64,000 bases of DNA from Rhizomys pruinosus (lineage: Eukaryota; Chordata; Mammalia; Rodentia; Spalacidae), in contig VZQC01010551.1 in NCBI GenBank assembly GCA_009823505.1, positions 2,244,668 through 2,308,667 of the forward strand, in the 5' to 3' direction. A program made the translations under genes and the position numbers. The notes beneath the pieces were generated by a model. The model searched no databases. It was given only the letters and a program-made list of their open reading frames with translations, and was not told where the DNA came from. Positions 1 to 10,471 of this stretch are shown piece after piece. Numbering within the stretch: position 1 is the stretch's first letter; every line of letters begins with the position of its first letter.

Positions 1-382
1 GTTTAGGAAAACAATGTAAACAATCTTACTAGGCTTTAGAGTCCTTTTGTAATCAACAAGTTAAGCTAAATAAATAACTTCAATCTTAGATTATGCCCCT
101 CATTTCTCCCCATGACTTCCTTGCCTGGGGCCCAGAATAATGTGTATGTGTGTGTAGGCTCCTGTGTTCTAAAAAAATCATTGCTGAAAGTAGCAATGTT
201 GAAAGCAACAAATTATCCCTATTTTATGTTGCAAACAACAGGCTGATGGATAACATCTGTTTGTGGTTTTTATGTTGTCCTGAATTAATGGAGGTCAGAA
301 AATACAAATTCTTCCCTAATAAGACAAGGTTCCTCATTTCTTTCCCATGACATGTTGGATGTACTGATTATTCCATAAAGAG
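1..382. other. Upstream intergenic sequence, no gene seen
   Basis: AT-rich sequence without a recognisable repeat or coding signal. A 66-codon open frame at 150-350 has no compositional support and is treated as chance. Confidence 0.5.
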
Positions 383-580
383 AGGAGCTGGAGAGATGGT
401 TCAGCTCTTAGGAGTACTAGCTGCTGGCTGCTTTTGTAGAGGACCCGGGTTCTGTTCCCAGCACCCACATGGTAGCTAACAACTATCTGGAACTCCAATT
501 CTGGCCTATGGGCAATGCACATACAGGTGTATTTATGTACATGCAAGCAAAACACTTATACCAATAAAAAGAAAATAAAA
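383..580 (+). mobile_element. B2-type SINE (diverged)
   Basis: The tRNA-like head (gagctggagagatggttcag), the box B-like gggttctgttcc and the cacccacatggtagct core are in B2 order. It ends in an A-rich tail with AATAAA-like sequence at about 565-580. It is diverged, so it is an older copy. Confidence 0.8.
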
Positions 581-899
581 AAGTAATACAAATAGAGTAT
601 ATTCTTTGTTAGAAGAACACTTCTGAGAGAAATCAGAAAGAACAAGTACTGAGATCACATTGGGCTCATTCTTGGTTTTAAACAACTTTAAGAGTTGGGC
701 TCTTTGTTTAGGCACTGATAGTATTTTGTCTGTGGAACAGAAAAGGACATAGTATTCTGTCTATAAACTATAAACGAGGAAACAGGAATCAAAGAAAAGT
801 CTAGTAGTATAGCTACATGGGTGAGAAATGTGGATATTGGAACAGAGTACCAGTAGTGGACAGCAGGGTGGATGGCTTTAGTTTTAGTAAAGAGGTTAT

Positions 900-1125
900 G
901 ATGAAAGCTTAGGAGATGGCTCAGTTGGTAAGGCATTTGTAAGCACAAGGACCTGAGTTCAATTTCCAGAACCCATAAAAAAAAAAAGCCCACTTTGCAA
1001 GTTCCACGCAATGAGAGACGCCTGTCTAAAAAAGAAAAAGTGTATGTACCTGAGGACTGACATCTGAGGTTGTTCTCTGGCTTCCACATATGCACATGTG
1101 TATACACATGTACATACATATAAAA
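900..1125 (+). mobile_element. B3/B2-related SINE
   Basis: It has a tRNA-like head (ggagatggctcagttggtaa, gacctgagttcaatttcc) followed by a B3-like body (ctctggcttccacatatgcaca) and a CA/TA-rich tail. An internal A-run at about 978-990 may be a later expansion or insertion. Confidence 0.65.
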
Positions 1126-1565
1126 GAAATTATGCCAAGAGGAGCTGTTGGCCCATAGAAATTCTCTCCCAGTTAAACATTGTTAGGCATGATATAGTTG
1201 AAAGAGAATGGCTGACTTATATACAAGGGGGAAGGAATTTCACTGGCCATTTCTGGATTTAATTATAAGTAAGCATGTTTTGTAAGAGTACTGCCCTTAG
1301 GCCTGGGTAAAATATCCCTTTTCCTGTTGCAAAGAGCATGAGGTCAAGGAACCATGCCTGCTGGGAGCCTGCACAGCTCTTCACACTGCCTAGATGTGAG
1401 GGCAGACTGAGCTGCTGACTGCACATCAGTATTTTCAGGAGCACTGATGTAGATTTATCTTAAACACATAAAGCATGGCCTCTTTTAACATCCTGGGTGG
1501 ATGGAATCTGGCTTTCCAACTCATAATAGTGGCTTTGTCAAAGTAGTAGAAAGGTTATTTTGATA
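1126..1565. other. Unassigned intergenic sequence
   Basis: Nothing recognisable as gene or repeat. A 61-codon minus-strand frame (1259-1444) lacks any family resemblance. Confidence 0.4.
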
Positions 1566-1569
1566 ACTT

Positions 1570-1741
1570 TAAAAAAATTTTTACTTTTATTTTTTTATGT
1601 GAATGAGCATATTGCCGGGGAAGGAGCCCCTGGAACTGGAGTTACAGACATTGTTAGCTGCCACGTGGGTGCTGGGGATCAAACCCAGGTCCTTTGCAAG
1701 AGCAGCCACTGCTCTTAACCACTGAGCCAGCTCTCTGGCCC
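1570..1741 (-). mobile_element. B2-type SINE, shortened
   Basis: Read on the minus strand it has the B2 head (gggccagagagctggctcag) and box B-like sequence, then the cacgtggcagctaacaa core. It is missing part of the central body. Confidence 0.7.
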
Positions 1742-2513
1742 TGAGAATGGGTTTTATTTTGACATCTTCATATATGTATATCCATGTTTGCTCATATTCA
1801 TTCCCCATTGCCCTCTCTTGTCTCCTCCCATTCCTCCAGTGCCCTCTGCTTTCATGCCCTGTGTATACAGGTGCTACTTATGCTGCAGATGAGAGAAAAC
1901 ATGAAGTCGCTTCCTTCCTCTATTAGCTTTTCTATGCCCTCTCCCCTTTCCTCCTGGCCCCCTCCCCACAGTCTCCTGTCAGGTTTCATGTCATATACAT
2001 ACCCAAATTTGGATTACATACATTAGAGGAAATGCCTCAAATTTGTCTAAGTCTGGCTTCAGGAAACACTGTTTAACAATCTTGTTCTAAAAGCTAAGAA
2101 ATTAAGTATAAATCAATACTAAAATTTGTCACTTCCTCTCAATTCTAAATAGGGATGAGAGGAAAGAGGTAACAAAATAACAAAAAAGTCCAACTTCCTG
2201 AGCTCACAAGGATATTCAAGAAAGGTTACTTCCTTTCACTGATGAACTAATTTGACTATTACATCTAGTCCTCTGTCCTGCTCTCCTACATGATCTACAG
2301 TTAAACGCATGCACTTTGTTATAGCTACAACCGTGCTTTTAAACCATCTACTCAAATTCCGAGTCTTTTAAGCTAAAAGTCAAAGCACATGCTTAGAGTA
2401 GATCCAACTTTCATGGCGAGATCATTAAAAATACAGAAATTAACTTGATTTTTCAGGCATTTACAAACATCGCTAATGGAAATTTCTTGATGAGTTTAAG
2501 GTATAATGACAAT
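1742..2513. other. Unassigned sequence, possible L1 3'-UTR remnant
   Basis: A pyrimidine-rich stretch (1800-2030) contains gatgagagaaaacatg, a phrase common in rodent L1 3' UTRs. I cannot place it firmly. The rest (2030-2513) shows no recognisable feature. Confidence 0.3.
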
Positions 2514-2735
2514 AGGGGCTGGAGAAATGGCCTCGCGGTTAAGAGCGCGACAGCTCTTGCAGAGGACCCAGGTTCGATCCCCATCCCCCACATGGCGGCT
2601 GAGAACCGTCTTTGGCTCCAGTTCCAGGGGAATCCGACACCCTCTTCTGACCTCCGCGGCATTTGCACGACACCGGTGCACAAACCTACAAGCAGACAGT
2701 ACAATCATACACATACACAAATAAAATAAAAGGTA
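2514..2735 (+). mobile_element. B2 SINE
   Basis: Complete B2 with tRNA-like head, cacatggcggctgagaaccg core, cacgacaccggtgcacaaac region and A-rich tail. The tail is followed by aaggtataatga, also found just upstream of the head, giving a target-site duplication of about 12 bp. It is about 700 bp upstream of the RSBN1L start codon. Confidence 0.9.
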
Positions 2736-3430
2736 TAATGATAAAAAGGTATGACAATAAAATAAAAACCTTTCGGATCGCAATTTAAAAACTTTTCAAA
2801 TCCTGGGTTTTACCTTCCCGCTCAGAAGTAATTCAAGTTAGCTTTGCAGGAAATCCTCTCCCTCAAAGCATTAGCGCTCTCGACCTTAGGGAAACTTTCA
2901 AGCCATGAAGAGATTTTTAGCCTTTCCCATCAGTCGAATTTCGATTAACGAAAAGACTTAACTCTAGACAATTTTTTTCCGCTGAGCTGAGCATCGCCGA
3001 AACCAGTTTTCAAAACGTGTGGAAGTAGGAACCAAGCGAAGCCGCCTGAGGGTGAAAAGAGAACGTGGTACAACTACGGCAAACTCTCCGAGTTGAACAC
3101 CTCAGCCTCTAAGCTATCTCAGCCACGGCGTGGCAGAGAGCGGGGCTCTTTCCAGGGCACCCAAGTTCGCACCGAGACGGAGGGAAGACGTCCCTCACCT
3201 ACTCCGCCAGCAGCCGCGCCCGGAGGGCTTCTGACCTCGAAAGAAGGCCTGCTTGGTAATCCAACCCCTACCATTTCTGTTCGAAACTTTGATTGGATAA
3301 TACAAACATCCCTTATTTTAAGTTGCCCAATGGAAGCCCAGCCGGGGCCCGGGGCCTCGCCCCTAGATGGAAGCCCGCCCCCTGCCCCGCGCCGGAGAGC
3401 CGAGGAGAGTAAATACAACAGGAGCGCAAA

Positions 3431-3974
3431 ATGGCGGAACCGCCGAACCCAGTTCACAGAGCGGTGGCGGTCCTCTCTGAGAAGGAAGCATTTGGCAAGC
3501 TGCAGACTTCCTCGCGGGATGCACCGGGTTCTGTGTCCGCCAAGAAGGTCCGGACTGAGGAGAAGAAGGCGCCGCGGAAAGTGAACGGGGAAGGGGGCAG
3601 CGGCGGGAACGGCAGGCAGCTGCAGCCTCCCGCGACACCTTCGTCTCAGAGCTACGGCAGCCCGGCGGCGTGGAGCTTCGCGCCTCTGTCCGCTGCCTCC
3701 TCCGCGTCCTCTTCTCGTAGCTGTTTCTCCTTCTCCACCGGCCCGGCCGTCTCCTCAGCCTCTGCTTCCTCATCTCAGCCGGTGCCGCACAAACTGCTGG
3801 TGACCCCTTCGCTGCTGCACGCTCAGCCTCACCACGTCCTGCTCCCGCCTGCGGCTTCCTCGGCGGCCGCCAAGCCGCGCAGACCCAAGGAGAAGCGGGA
3901 GAAGGAGAAGAGGAGGCACGGCCTTGGCGGCGCGGGCCGCGATGAGAACGGGGAGGCGAAGCCGCTGCCGCGAG
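3431..3974 (+). CDS. RSBN1L: RSBN1L exon 1 (N-terminal 181 residues)
   Basis: This is the first coding exon of round spermatid basic protein 1-like. The protein starts MAEPPNPVHRAVAVLSEKEA and contains VRTEEKKAP, a Ser-rich stretch (residues about 82-116), KLLVTPSLLHAQPHHVLL (121-138) and a basic/acidic run PRRPKEKREKEKRRHG (149-164). From memory these match mammalian RSBN1L. The start has a good context (A at -3, G at +4). The reading frame stays open to 4357, but homology ends at KPLPR (residue 181) and cgag/GTGGGT is a good splice donor (GT at 3975). One base is carried into exon 2 to form a GAT codon. RSBN1L is a nuclear paralogue of RSBN1, a JmjC-type protein linked to H4K20me2 demethylation. 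The JmjC-like region is encoded by later exons beyond this window, so catalytic residues cannot be judged here. Confidence 0.95.
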
Positions 3975-4002
3975 GTGGGTGCTACGGGAGAGGGGTGCAG
4001 CG

Positions 4003-4225
4003 GAGCGCGCGGGCCGGGCCGCTGAGCGCGATGCCGGGAGAGCGGTGCGAGGAGCTGCAAAGCGCGCGGGGCCGGGCCGGGGAGCATGGTGCGCGGTGCA
4101 GGGTGAGGCGAAGCGCGCGGGGCGGGAGCGGGGTGCGGGGTGCGCGGTGCGCGGTGCGGGAAGTGGCTAAGCGCGCGCGGGGCCGAGGTGGGGAGCGATA
4201 TGCGCGGTGCAGAGGAGCGAGGCAG
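4003..4225 (+). repeat. GC-rich minisatellite, about four units of 52-58 bp
   Basis: The motif agcgcgcggg recurs at about 4004, 4060, 4112 and 4170, each time followed by a GC-rich body with gtgcgcggtgc or gcggtgc. The units are diverged. The array starts about 30 bases after the exon 1 donor and is G-skewed on the + strand. It explains why the exon 1 frame stays open into the intron. Confidence 0.8.
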
Positions 4226-5983
4226 CGGGCCTGGGATCGGAGGTTGCACCCTCTCCCCCTCCCCCCAGACGGGCAGGAAATAGAGCCTATAATTTCGGCG
4301 TCACAGAGAATAGCCGAAACTCTTTTATTTTCGATACTGATTTTCCCTCTTAGTTAACGCGCTGCAGGAGGTGCAGGAATAGGTCTAGAGAACTCCCATC
4401 CTGACTGTATGTGGCTAGAGATGTAGAGGAGATGGGGTCTTTAAAATGTTTGATGACTGAAGGATTGTGACGCTACCGCAGGAATTAGTATCCTCAACAC
4501 AGCCTCCAACACCAGACACCCCCCCCCCCCAAATAAAAAAAGAGGTTGTGGAGAGTATCCGCGGGAGATGGAAGCTACCGGAGGCCTGAACATTTCATCC
4601 CTATTAGGGAAATGCACCGTGCTGAGCCCCTAGTGCGCGGCTTCTAAGGTGTCAACCTTCGCCCTCCTAGCTGCCCTGTATTCTCAAGTGTTTTTTGAAT
4701 GGTCCTATTTTAAATATCACCCTTCAGAATTCAGAAGCATTTCAGCCATGTTCTCTTTTCCTGCAGCAAATGCTAACACCACGCAAGAGCTTTGACTTTT
4801 TTTTTTTTTTGGCCAGGTCTAATGGCTTGCAAATTGTTTTTGTATCAAAAAGGGCAAATTTAAGTGTTTTCTTTTATTGTAATTTTTCAATATTTCTTTG
4901 AAATAAGGGGTCCTTCCTGGCTAGCTGTGGGTATGTAGTAGTCATCTGACAATAGTACAGCGTGGGCTGGTTGAGGAGCAGAACCTTTATGTGTCCACAA
5001 GCTTACAGCCTGTAGTGAGCTTTATCATAAATATATATTGTCACAAGGTGTTGGTTTTGTTTTGTTTTGGGAAGCTTGTGAAGTGGCGAACAGTTTTAGC
5101 ATTGCGGATCTAATGGTAGCTTAGATCTTGAACAATGATCTGAATTAGAATGGCTTATTTTTCAATTTCAAAGAATGATGCCACTGAGCTTTGACGTCTA
5201 ACCAAGTCAATGGTCAGGCATTCTGGTCGCAGCATAAAGTGGAGAGGTTTGCTCCTAGAGTGGTTTCGAGGCTGAAATTTCTATTCAGAAATTTTAGGTG
5301 GTGTTTTAAAGCTGTTTGTTTCAGTGGTTAAACATAAAATTTAAATTGTAAATGTCTGGAAGTCCCCCCCCCCACGCAGCTTGGAGTCAGTCCTTTTTGT
5401 GGTGTGTAAGCTGCTCGTCTGGTAGTTCCTAAGTTCTCTGTAGAAGTGAATGTAGGTATTACATTGTTTGGGTATTAAAATGGCTGAAGAGAAATAAGTA
5501 GGTATTTAAAAACAAAATACTGTCTTAAAAGGTGTACACATATGACCATTATAGTGAAATGGTTGTAAAGAGACATTATTGTAGTCTGAAATGACATTTA
5601 AAATCCTTTTAAGGCTGCCACTTATTTTCAAGTCCACATACAATCAGTGATAGCTTTTACAGTAAGAACTGGGAATGATATTTTCCTATGACCTGTGTGG
5701 GGAAAAGGCTAGACGTAAATTTTTTATTTTTGGACAGAATATTTTTTTTGAGAAAAAAATTAAAGCAAAAAATTTTCCAGTAGCTTGGTGAACATATTAA
5801 ATTGGAAATTGTCTTTCTAAAGTTTGAGTTTAAGTTTGGGTTCTGTTTCAACTTAAAAAAAATAGTGAAGTAGCAAGATTGCCCATATATTTTTATTATG
5901 GGAATAATTGCAAGTATACAGTTCCCCAATTTGTAATATAGTGTTAAGTTCTCTGTGCCTTTTGTAAAAATCTTAGTGAATGG
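4226..5983. other. Intron 1 unique sequence
   Basis: No SINE or coding signal is seen. It holds a C-run (about 4519-4528), a T-run (about 4797-4811) and another C-run (about 5366-5374). Elements conserved near a first intron could lie here, but nothing can be named. Confidence 0.5.
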
Positions 5984-6193
5984 GGGGCTGGAGAGATGGC
6001 CTAGCGGTTAAGAGCGCAGCTGCTCTTGCAGAAGAGCCGGGTTCGATCCTCAGCACCCACATGGCGGCTAAGAGCCGTCTTTAACTCCAGTTCCAGGGGA
6101 ATCCGATGCCCTCTTCTGACGACACGGGTGCACAGACCTGCATGCAAGACAGTACATTCATACACATAAAAGAATAAATAAAAAAAAAAAATC
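5984..6193 (+). mobile_element. B2 SINE with clear target-site duplication
   Basis: Complete head-to-tail B2. The flanks share aaaaatcttagtgaatgg (ending at 5983, repeated from about 6187), a perfect long duplication, so it is a relatively recent insertion. The central body lacks the usual gacctccgcggcattgca segment. Confidence 0.93.
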
Positions 6194-6236
6194 TTAGTGA
6201 ATGGAGGACCAAATGACTGTTGTTTGAGGTATTTAC

Positions 6237-6385
6237 TTTTTTTTTTTTTTTTTTTTGTCTCTTTGAGACAGGGTCTCCCTGGAGCCCCAGCTGTCCTGTA
6301 ACTCACTATGTAGACCAGGCTACTATGTAAACCAGGCTGGCCTTGAACTTGTAAAGATCTGCCTGCTTCTGCCTCCTGAAATATT
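6237..6385 (-). mobile_element. B1 SINE
   Basis: An oligo-T start (reverse-complement tail) is followed by tctctttgagacagggtctc and gtagaccaggct. The accaggct segment is partly duplicated (about 6312-6345). The 5' end of the element is truncated after cctgcttctgcctcctga. Confidence 0.85.
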
Positions 6386-6663
6386 TACTTTATAAATGTT
6401 TCCCTAAGTTGGCTATATTAGTTCAGTGACCCTTCAATAATCCATAGCTTATTGATTTAACAAACAGTACATGACAGGATCATTCTAAGGAAAAAAAAAA
6501 AGTTAGAAAATACAAAGCAGGCACCAGATGGTACTCTAGTTACTGCCCAGCTGGCTGCCTTGTAGCAGTGTACTCAAACTGTTTTTCCAGAGACAGAGAA
6601 GCAACAAGAATAAAATTTAGAAGATCTATACAAATTCTATTTGTTATTGGAACTGATGAAGGT

Positions 6664-6905
6664 GTGTCTTATTGAGATAGGGTCTCCCTGTAGCCCCAGC
6701 TGGCCTTGATCTTACAGAGTTCCGCCAGCCTCTTCCTCCTGAGGGTTGGAATTAAAGGTGTGCAATACAGCACCTGTTTTTTTGTTTTATTTCGTGTTTT
6801 TAGAAAAGTTTAGCTATGTAGTCCAGGCTGACCTGGACCCTAAGGTCCTCCCGCTCCCTCCCAAACATTCATATTGCAGGCATGCTCCACTGTGCCCAGC
6901 TCCAC
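6664..6905 (-). mobile_element. Two adjacent old B1 copies
   Basis: The first copy (6664-6775) has attgagatagggtctccctg and ends at ggtgtgcaatacagcacc. The second (6776-6905) begins with a T-run and has tatgtagtccaggctgacct and gcaggcatgctccactgtgc. Both are clearly diverged. Confidence 0.7.
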
Positions 6906-7474
6906 ACATTTCAATTAAAATTTATTTAGTGATACAGGAAAATTGGCTTTTATCAATTCAGTAGCTCATCTGGTTATTTTGTAATTTCAGAAATCTAGAC
7001 AAGTGTGGTGATCCTTGTAATCTTGGATACTGAGGAGGAAGACCACAGTTGGTTCTAAATCAACCTGAGCTATACAATATGTTTTAATTTAAATGCTAAA
7101 ATATTCTGGATTTTTATAAGAAACAAATTTATTTGTAGACTCAGACTGTCACATTTATCTAGAACACTTATCTAGAACCAGACAGCCTTGGAGATTTTAG
7201 ATTATAATGTATCAGTGCTTTACTCAAGGGCCTAAATTAATAAACCTTTATAATTTGTTGTTTATTCCTCCTAGCTTTTACGTGTATGATGTTAATGACC
7301 TTTCCTCTATCAGGAATGACCCATCTTTTAATTTCTTATGGGGTTAAAAAAATTAATAACCATGCTTCAGACTCAACACTTACAAAATGTTCTATCAGTT
7401 CATTTCCTAGTCACACATTTATTTTATCTAAATGTTTTCTGTTCATTTGATCACCAGTGTAAATAAATATAAAG
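6906..7474. other. Unassigned intron sequence with a B1 relic
   Basis: A weak + strand B1-like remnant is visible at about 6995-7085 (gtgtggtgatccttgtaatc ... aacctgagctatac). The rest is AT-rich and unassigned. Confidence 0.4.
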
Positions 7475-7635
7475 AAGTTCTAACCAGGTATGGTAGCTCA
7501 TGTCTACAATCCTAGCACTTAAAAAGCTAAGGCACAAGGATCACCTCCAGTTTGAGGTCAGTTTGGTCTACAGTAATGAGGCGGAAGCCAGCTGGAGCTA
7601 CAAAGGGATACCATGTTTCAAAACAAAACACATCC
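7475..7635 (+). mobile_element. B1 SINE, diverged
   Basis: ccaggtatggtagctcatgt, cctagcacttaaaaagctaa and ccagctggagctacaaaggg match the B1 layout in order. The tail is caaaacaaaaca. Confidence 0.75.
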
Positions 7636-7935
7636 TCCAAATAATAATATAAAAACAATTCTAAGGATTTTTAAAACCTGTAGGTAAATAGGAGTATGTA
7701 AATAGGGGTATATTAGATAAATAATAAGAGCTTAACATGTTTAATAGAGGTGCAGAAGAACTTAGAACCTGTTTTCCTTAAATGTCTTTATAGCTGACCT
7801 ATAAAGGCCTTCCTTTGCTGTTCTATTCTATTTTTCTGGATCCCACCCTTCCTTTTGGTTCACTCCCTCAGTTTGGTTTTCTGTACCAGTAGTAGTGAGT
7901 ATGTAGAGACTACACTGGTTTGGACTTTATTTTTA

Positions 7936-8193
7936 TTTTTATTTTTTTTTAAATTAATTTTTTAATTTATTTCTGTATGTGTACGAATGTACTGTCTGCA
8001 TGCAAGTCTGTGCACCCGTGCCGTGCAATGCCGCGGAGGTCAGAAGAGGGCGTCGGATTCCCCTGGAGCTGGAGTTCTCCTGGAATTGGAATTTCAGACG
8101 GTTCTCAGCCGCCATGTGGGTGCTGGGGATCGAACCCGGGTCCTCTGCAAGAGCGGTCGGCACTCTTAACCGCTAGGCCATCTCTCCAGCCCC
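7936..8193 (-). mobile_element. B2 SINE, variant with duplicated core
   Basis: The minus-strand copy ends in tctctccagcccc. The flanks share ggactttatttttat (about 7922-7936 and 8194-8208), a target-site duplication. The core contains two copies of the ctcc-aattccagg / gttccagg motif, the long B2 variant seen at several other places here. Confidence 0.93.
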
Positions 8194-8333
8194 TGGACTT
8201 TATTTTTATCCTCACACTTGACCTTTTAACAGTTGAGACATTTCTTCAACAAAATTTTTCTTTTCTAAAAAGTTTGAAGGTGTTATTCTGTTATTATCTT
8301 GCTTCTGATACTGACATTGAGAATAACTGATCT

Positions 8334-8445
8334 CACCAGGCAAGGTGGCACACATCTTTAATCTCTGACTTTAAGGCCATCCTGGTTTACATAGTAAGTT
8401 CCAGCCAGGCCAGCTAGGCCTACAGGGAGACCCTGTCTCAATCTG
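8334..8445 (+). mobile_element. B1 SINE with internal deletion
   Basis: caggcaaggtggcacacatc is followed by aggccatcctggtttacata and cctacagggagaccctgtct. About 35 bases of the cacttgggaggcagaggc region are missing. Confidence 0.75.
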
Positions 8446-8865
8446 CTAGTTGCACTTGAATCTTCTAGCAGGGTTGTTTATTGCCCTTTCTACGTTCTGG
8501 ACTCCTTGCTGAGACTGTTTAACTTGAAGATTAAAGAAACTATTGCAAATGCCAGTGCATCAGAACCTAAGAGTGGTCAAATATTATGTGCAATTTTTTT
8601 GTAAAGAAATTTTAATTTATAATAAAGTTTAACAGTTTAAAAAAAACCAAAACAAAACAAAAAATCAGCTTTAAGAAAAAATTTGTTTTAAGTTCCACCT
8701 TTCTGTTCCTCTGTTGTAATGTTTTGTTTTTCTTTGCTCCTTTTTAATGGGTTCAGCATCTTTGTTATTTACTCAAGGATGCTAATTATGGTTTCTTTAA
8801 ATGTTCTGTGTCCTGCATTGTTTTTGGTTCCTTTAACCTTTTTTATTTTTAAAAAACTTTAGTCC
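8446..8865. other. Unassigned intron sequence
   Basis: No repeat or coding signal apart from an A-rich aaaaccaaaacaaaac run at about 8640-8665. Confidence 0.4.
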
Positions 8866-9010
8866 AGGCGTGGTGATACACGCCTTTAATCCCAACACTT
8901 GGGAGGCAGAGGCAGGTGGAGCTCTTGAGTTCAAGGCCAGCCTGGGCTACATAGCAAGCTCCAGGCCAGCTGGGACTAAAGGGAGACCCTATCTCAAAAA
9001 GACCCAAAAA
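8866..9010 (+). mobile_element. B1 SINE
   Basis: Near full-length: ccaggcgtggtgatacacgc, acttgggaggcagaggcagg and gactaaagggagaccctatc. Confidence 0.9.
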
Positions 9011-9013
9011 CAT

Positions 9014-9261
9014 TTTTTTTAAACTTTATTTTTTATTTATTTCTGTATGTGTATGAATGTACTGTCTGCGTGTAGGTCTGTGCACCCGTGTCGTGCAATG
9101 TCGCGGACGTCGAAGAGGGTGTCAGATTCCCCTGGAACTGGAGTTTTCCTGGAATTGGAGTTTCAGACAGCTCTCAGCCGCCATGTGGGTGCTGGGGATC
9201 CGACCCGGGTCCTCTGTAAGAGCAGTCAGTGCTCTTAACCGCTAGGCCATCTTTCCAGCCC
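9014..9261 (-). mobile_element. B2 SINE, long variant
   Basis: Minus-strand B2 that ends at ctttccagcccc. It has the duplicated ggagttttcctggaattgga core. It directly abuts the B1 to its left. Confidence 0.92.
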
Positions 9262-9284
9262 CCCACCCCCCAATTTTTTATTTA

Positions 9285-9535
9285 ACAACAGCAACAACAA
9301 CAACAAGACTGGGTCAAAGAACTGACTGAAACAGTGAACTTCTGCTCGAAACAGTAAACTTCTGTATCCAAAATTTTGAGAGACTGAGAAAAAGATGAAA
9401 AACATATTTGGGAGAATCATGAGCTCTGGTGGGGTGGGAGGGGCAGGGAGGGGGTACAGGTCTAGATTTGATTTGAAAATTTGTATGAAATGCACAAAGC
9501 TTCAATAAAAAATTGGCTTAAAAAAAAGAAAAAAT
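9285..9535 (+). mobile_element. L1 3' end (3' UTR plus tail)
   Basis: A G-rich tract (ggtggggtgggaggggcagg) is followed by tttgaaaatttgtatgaaat, AATAAA and an A-rich end. That order is typical of rodent L1 3' termini. No ORF2 sequence is seen upstream, so it is a heavily 5'-truncated insertion. Confidence 0.6.
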
Positions 9536-9542
9536 TATTTAT

Positions 9543-9690
9543 AGCAGGGCATGGTGGTGCATGCCTTTAATTCCAGCATTTGGGAGGCAGGCAGAAGCTG
9601 GGGGATCTCTGAGCTGGAGGCCAGCTGGTCTACATAGCAAGTTTCAGGCCAGCTGTGGCTACAGGGAGACCCTGTCCCAAAAAGACAAAA
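9543..9690 (+). mobile_element. B1 SINE
   Basis: gcagggcatggtggtgcatg, tttgggaggcaggcagaagc and ggctacagggagaccctgtc lie in order, with an A-rich tail. Confidence 0.88.
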
Positions 9691-9694
9691 AATT

Positions 9695-9918
9695 TTTTAA
9701 ATTATTTTTATTTTATGTATATGAATATTTGTCTGCATGTATGTAAGTATGTAAGTGCACCTGTGTCTTGCAGTACCTGAGGGACTAGAGAAAGTGTTGG
9801 ATTCCCTGGAACTGGAGCTAGGGAAGGTCGGTAGCTGGCTTGAGGTTCTGGGAACCAAACCCTAGTCCTCTGCAACAGCAGACAGTGCTCTTAACTCTGA
9901 GCCATCTCTTCAGTCCTT
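9695..9918 (-). mobile_element. B2-type SINE
   Basis: The minus-strand tail (tttttattttatgtatatga) comes first, then tgtctgcatgtatgtaagta, ttccctggaactggagctag and the head gagccatctcttcagtcc. Confidence 0.8.
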
Positions 9919-10118
9919 ATTTTTATTTTTAATTGTGTGTGTGTTTTTATCTGAGTGTAGGTGGAATTACATGAGTATAGTGCCAGAGGCAGACAGAGGA
10001 GGGTGTCATAGCCCTTGTAGCTGGAGTTACAAGGGGTTGTGAGCTGCCTGATTTGGGTACTAGGAACTGAATGTGGGTCCTGTGCAAGAACAGTACATTA
10101 GCCATATCTCCAACCCCT
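9919..10118 (-). mobile_element. Old B3/B2-related SINE
   Basis: A GT-rich start, gcagacagaggagggtgtca and a degenerate tRNA-like head ending at tctccaacccc. It is strongly diverged. Confidence 0.6.
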
Positions 10119-10124
10119 AACCTG

Positions 10125-10268
10125 TTTTTTTTTGGTCTTTTCGAGACAGGGTCTCCCTGTAGCCCCAGCTGTCCTGGAACTCACTCTGTAGACCAGAACT
10201 CACAAAGATCCACCTGCCTCTGCCTCCCAAGTGCTAGGATTAAAGGCATGTGCCACCACGCCCGGCCT
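10125..10268 (-). mobile_element. B1 SINE
   Basis: tcttttcgagacagggtctc through tgccaccacgcccggcc. The gaccaggctggcctt segment is deleted. Confidence 0.88.
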
Positions 10269-10471
10269 AACCTGTATTTTTTCTGTTTGCTTCTGTCTCT
10301 TTTAGTTGGAGTTCTTTTAAAATCTTTGTTATTTTAGCAGTTCTTTCATATTTAAGACAAAGTTATCAAAACTCCTTGAAAGCTCTAGAGCATGCATGAG
10401 CAGGGCTTAATGACTAAGTCCATGTTTTTATCTTTTTGTATTTTTTCTTGGTTAAGAGCTTTTACTTTTTT

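Larger units (their letters stand above)
2990..4260 (+). promoter_or_regulatory. RSBN1L: CpG-island promoter of RSBN1L
   Basis: Base composition changes from AT-rich to strongly GC- and CpG-rich around the first exon. Upstream of the start codon are an inverted CCAAT box (attgg, 3293-3297) and a direct CCAAT box (3327-3331), about 34 bp apart, as in NF-Y-bound TATA-less promoters. The start codon lies in caaaATGGCGG, which resembles the YY1 site common at housekeeping promoters. No convincing TATA box is seen. The exact transcription start cannot be fixed from sequence alone. Confidence 0.75.

Noticed and set aside
2514..2600. tRNA-like sequences at SINE starts
   Set aside because: The box A/box B-like heads belong to B2, B3 and B4 elements, not to functional tRNA genes.
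3093..3584. 163-codon + frame overlapping the start of RSBN1L
   Set aside because: Different frame, no homology; CpG-island composition explains it.
3363..4249. Antisense open frames across RSBN1L exon 1
   Set aside because: GC-rich shadow frames on the minus strand with Arg/Pro-rich content; exon 1 on the + strand has homology and splice support.
3975..4357. Extension of the exon 1 frame into the intron
   Set aside because: Homology stops at the GT donor and the extension is a translation of the minisatellite; an intron-retention product is possible but unsupported.
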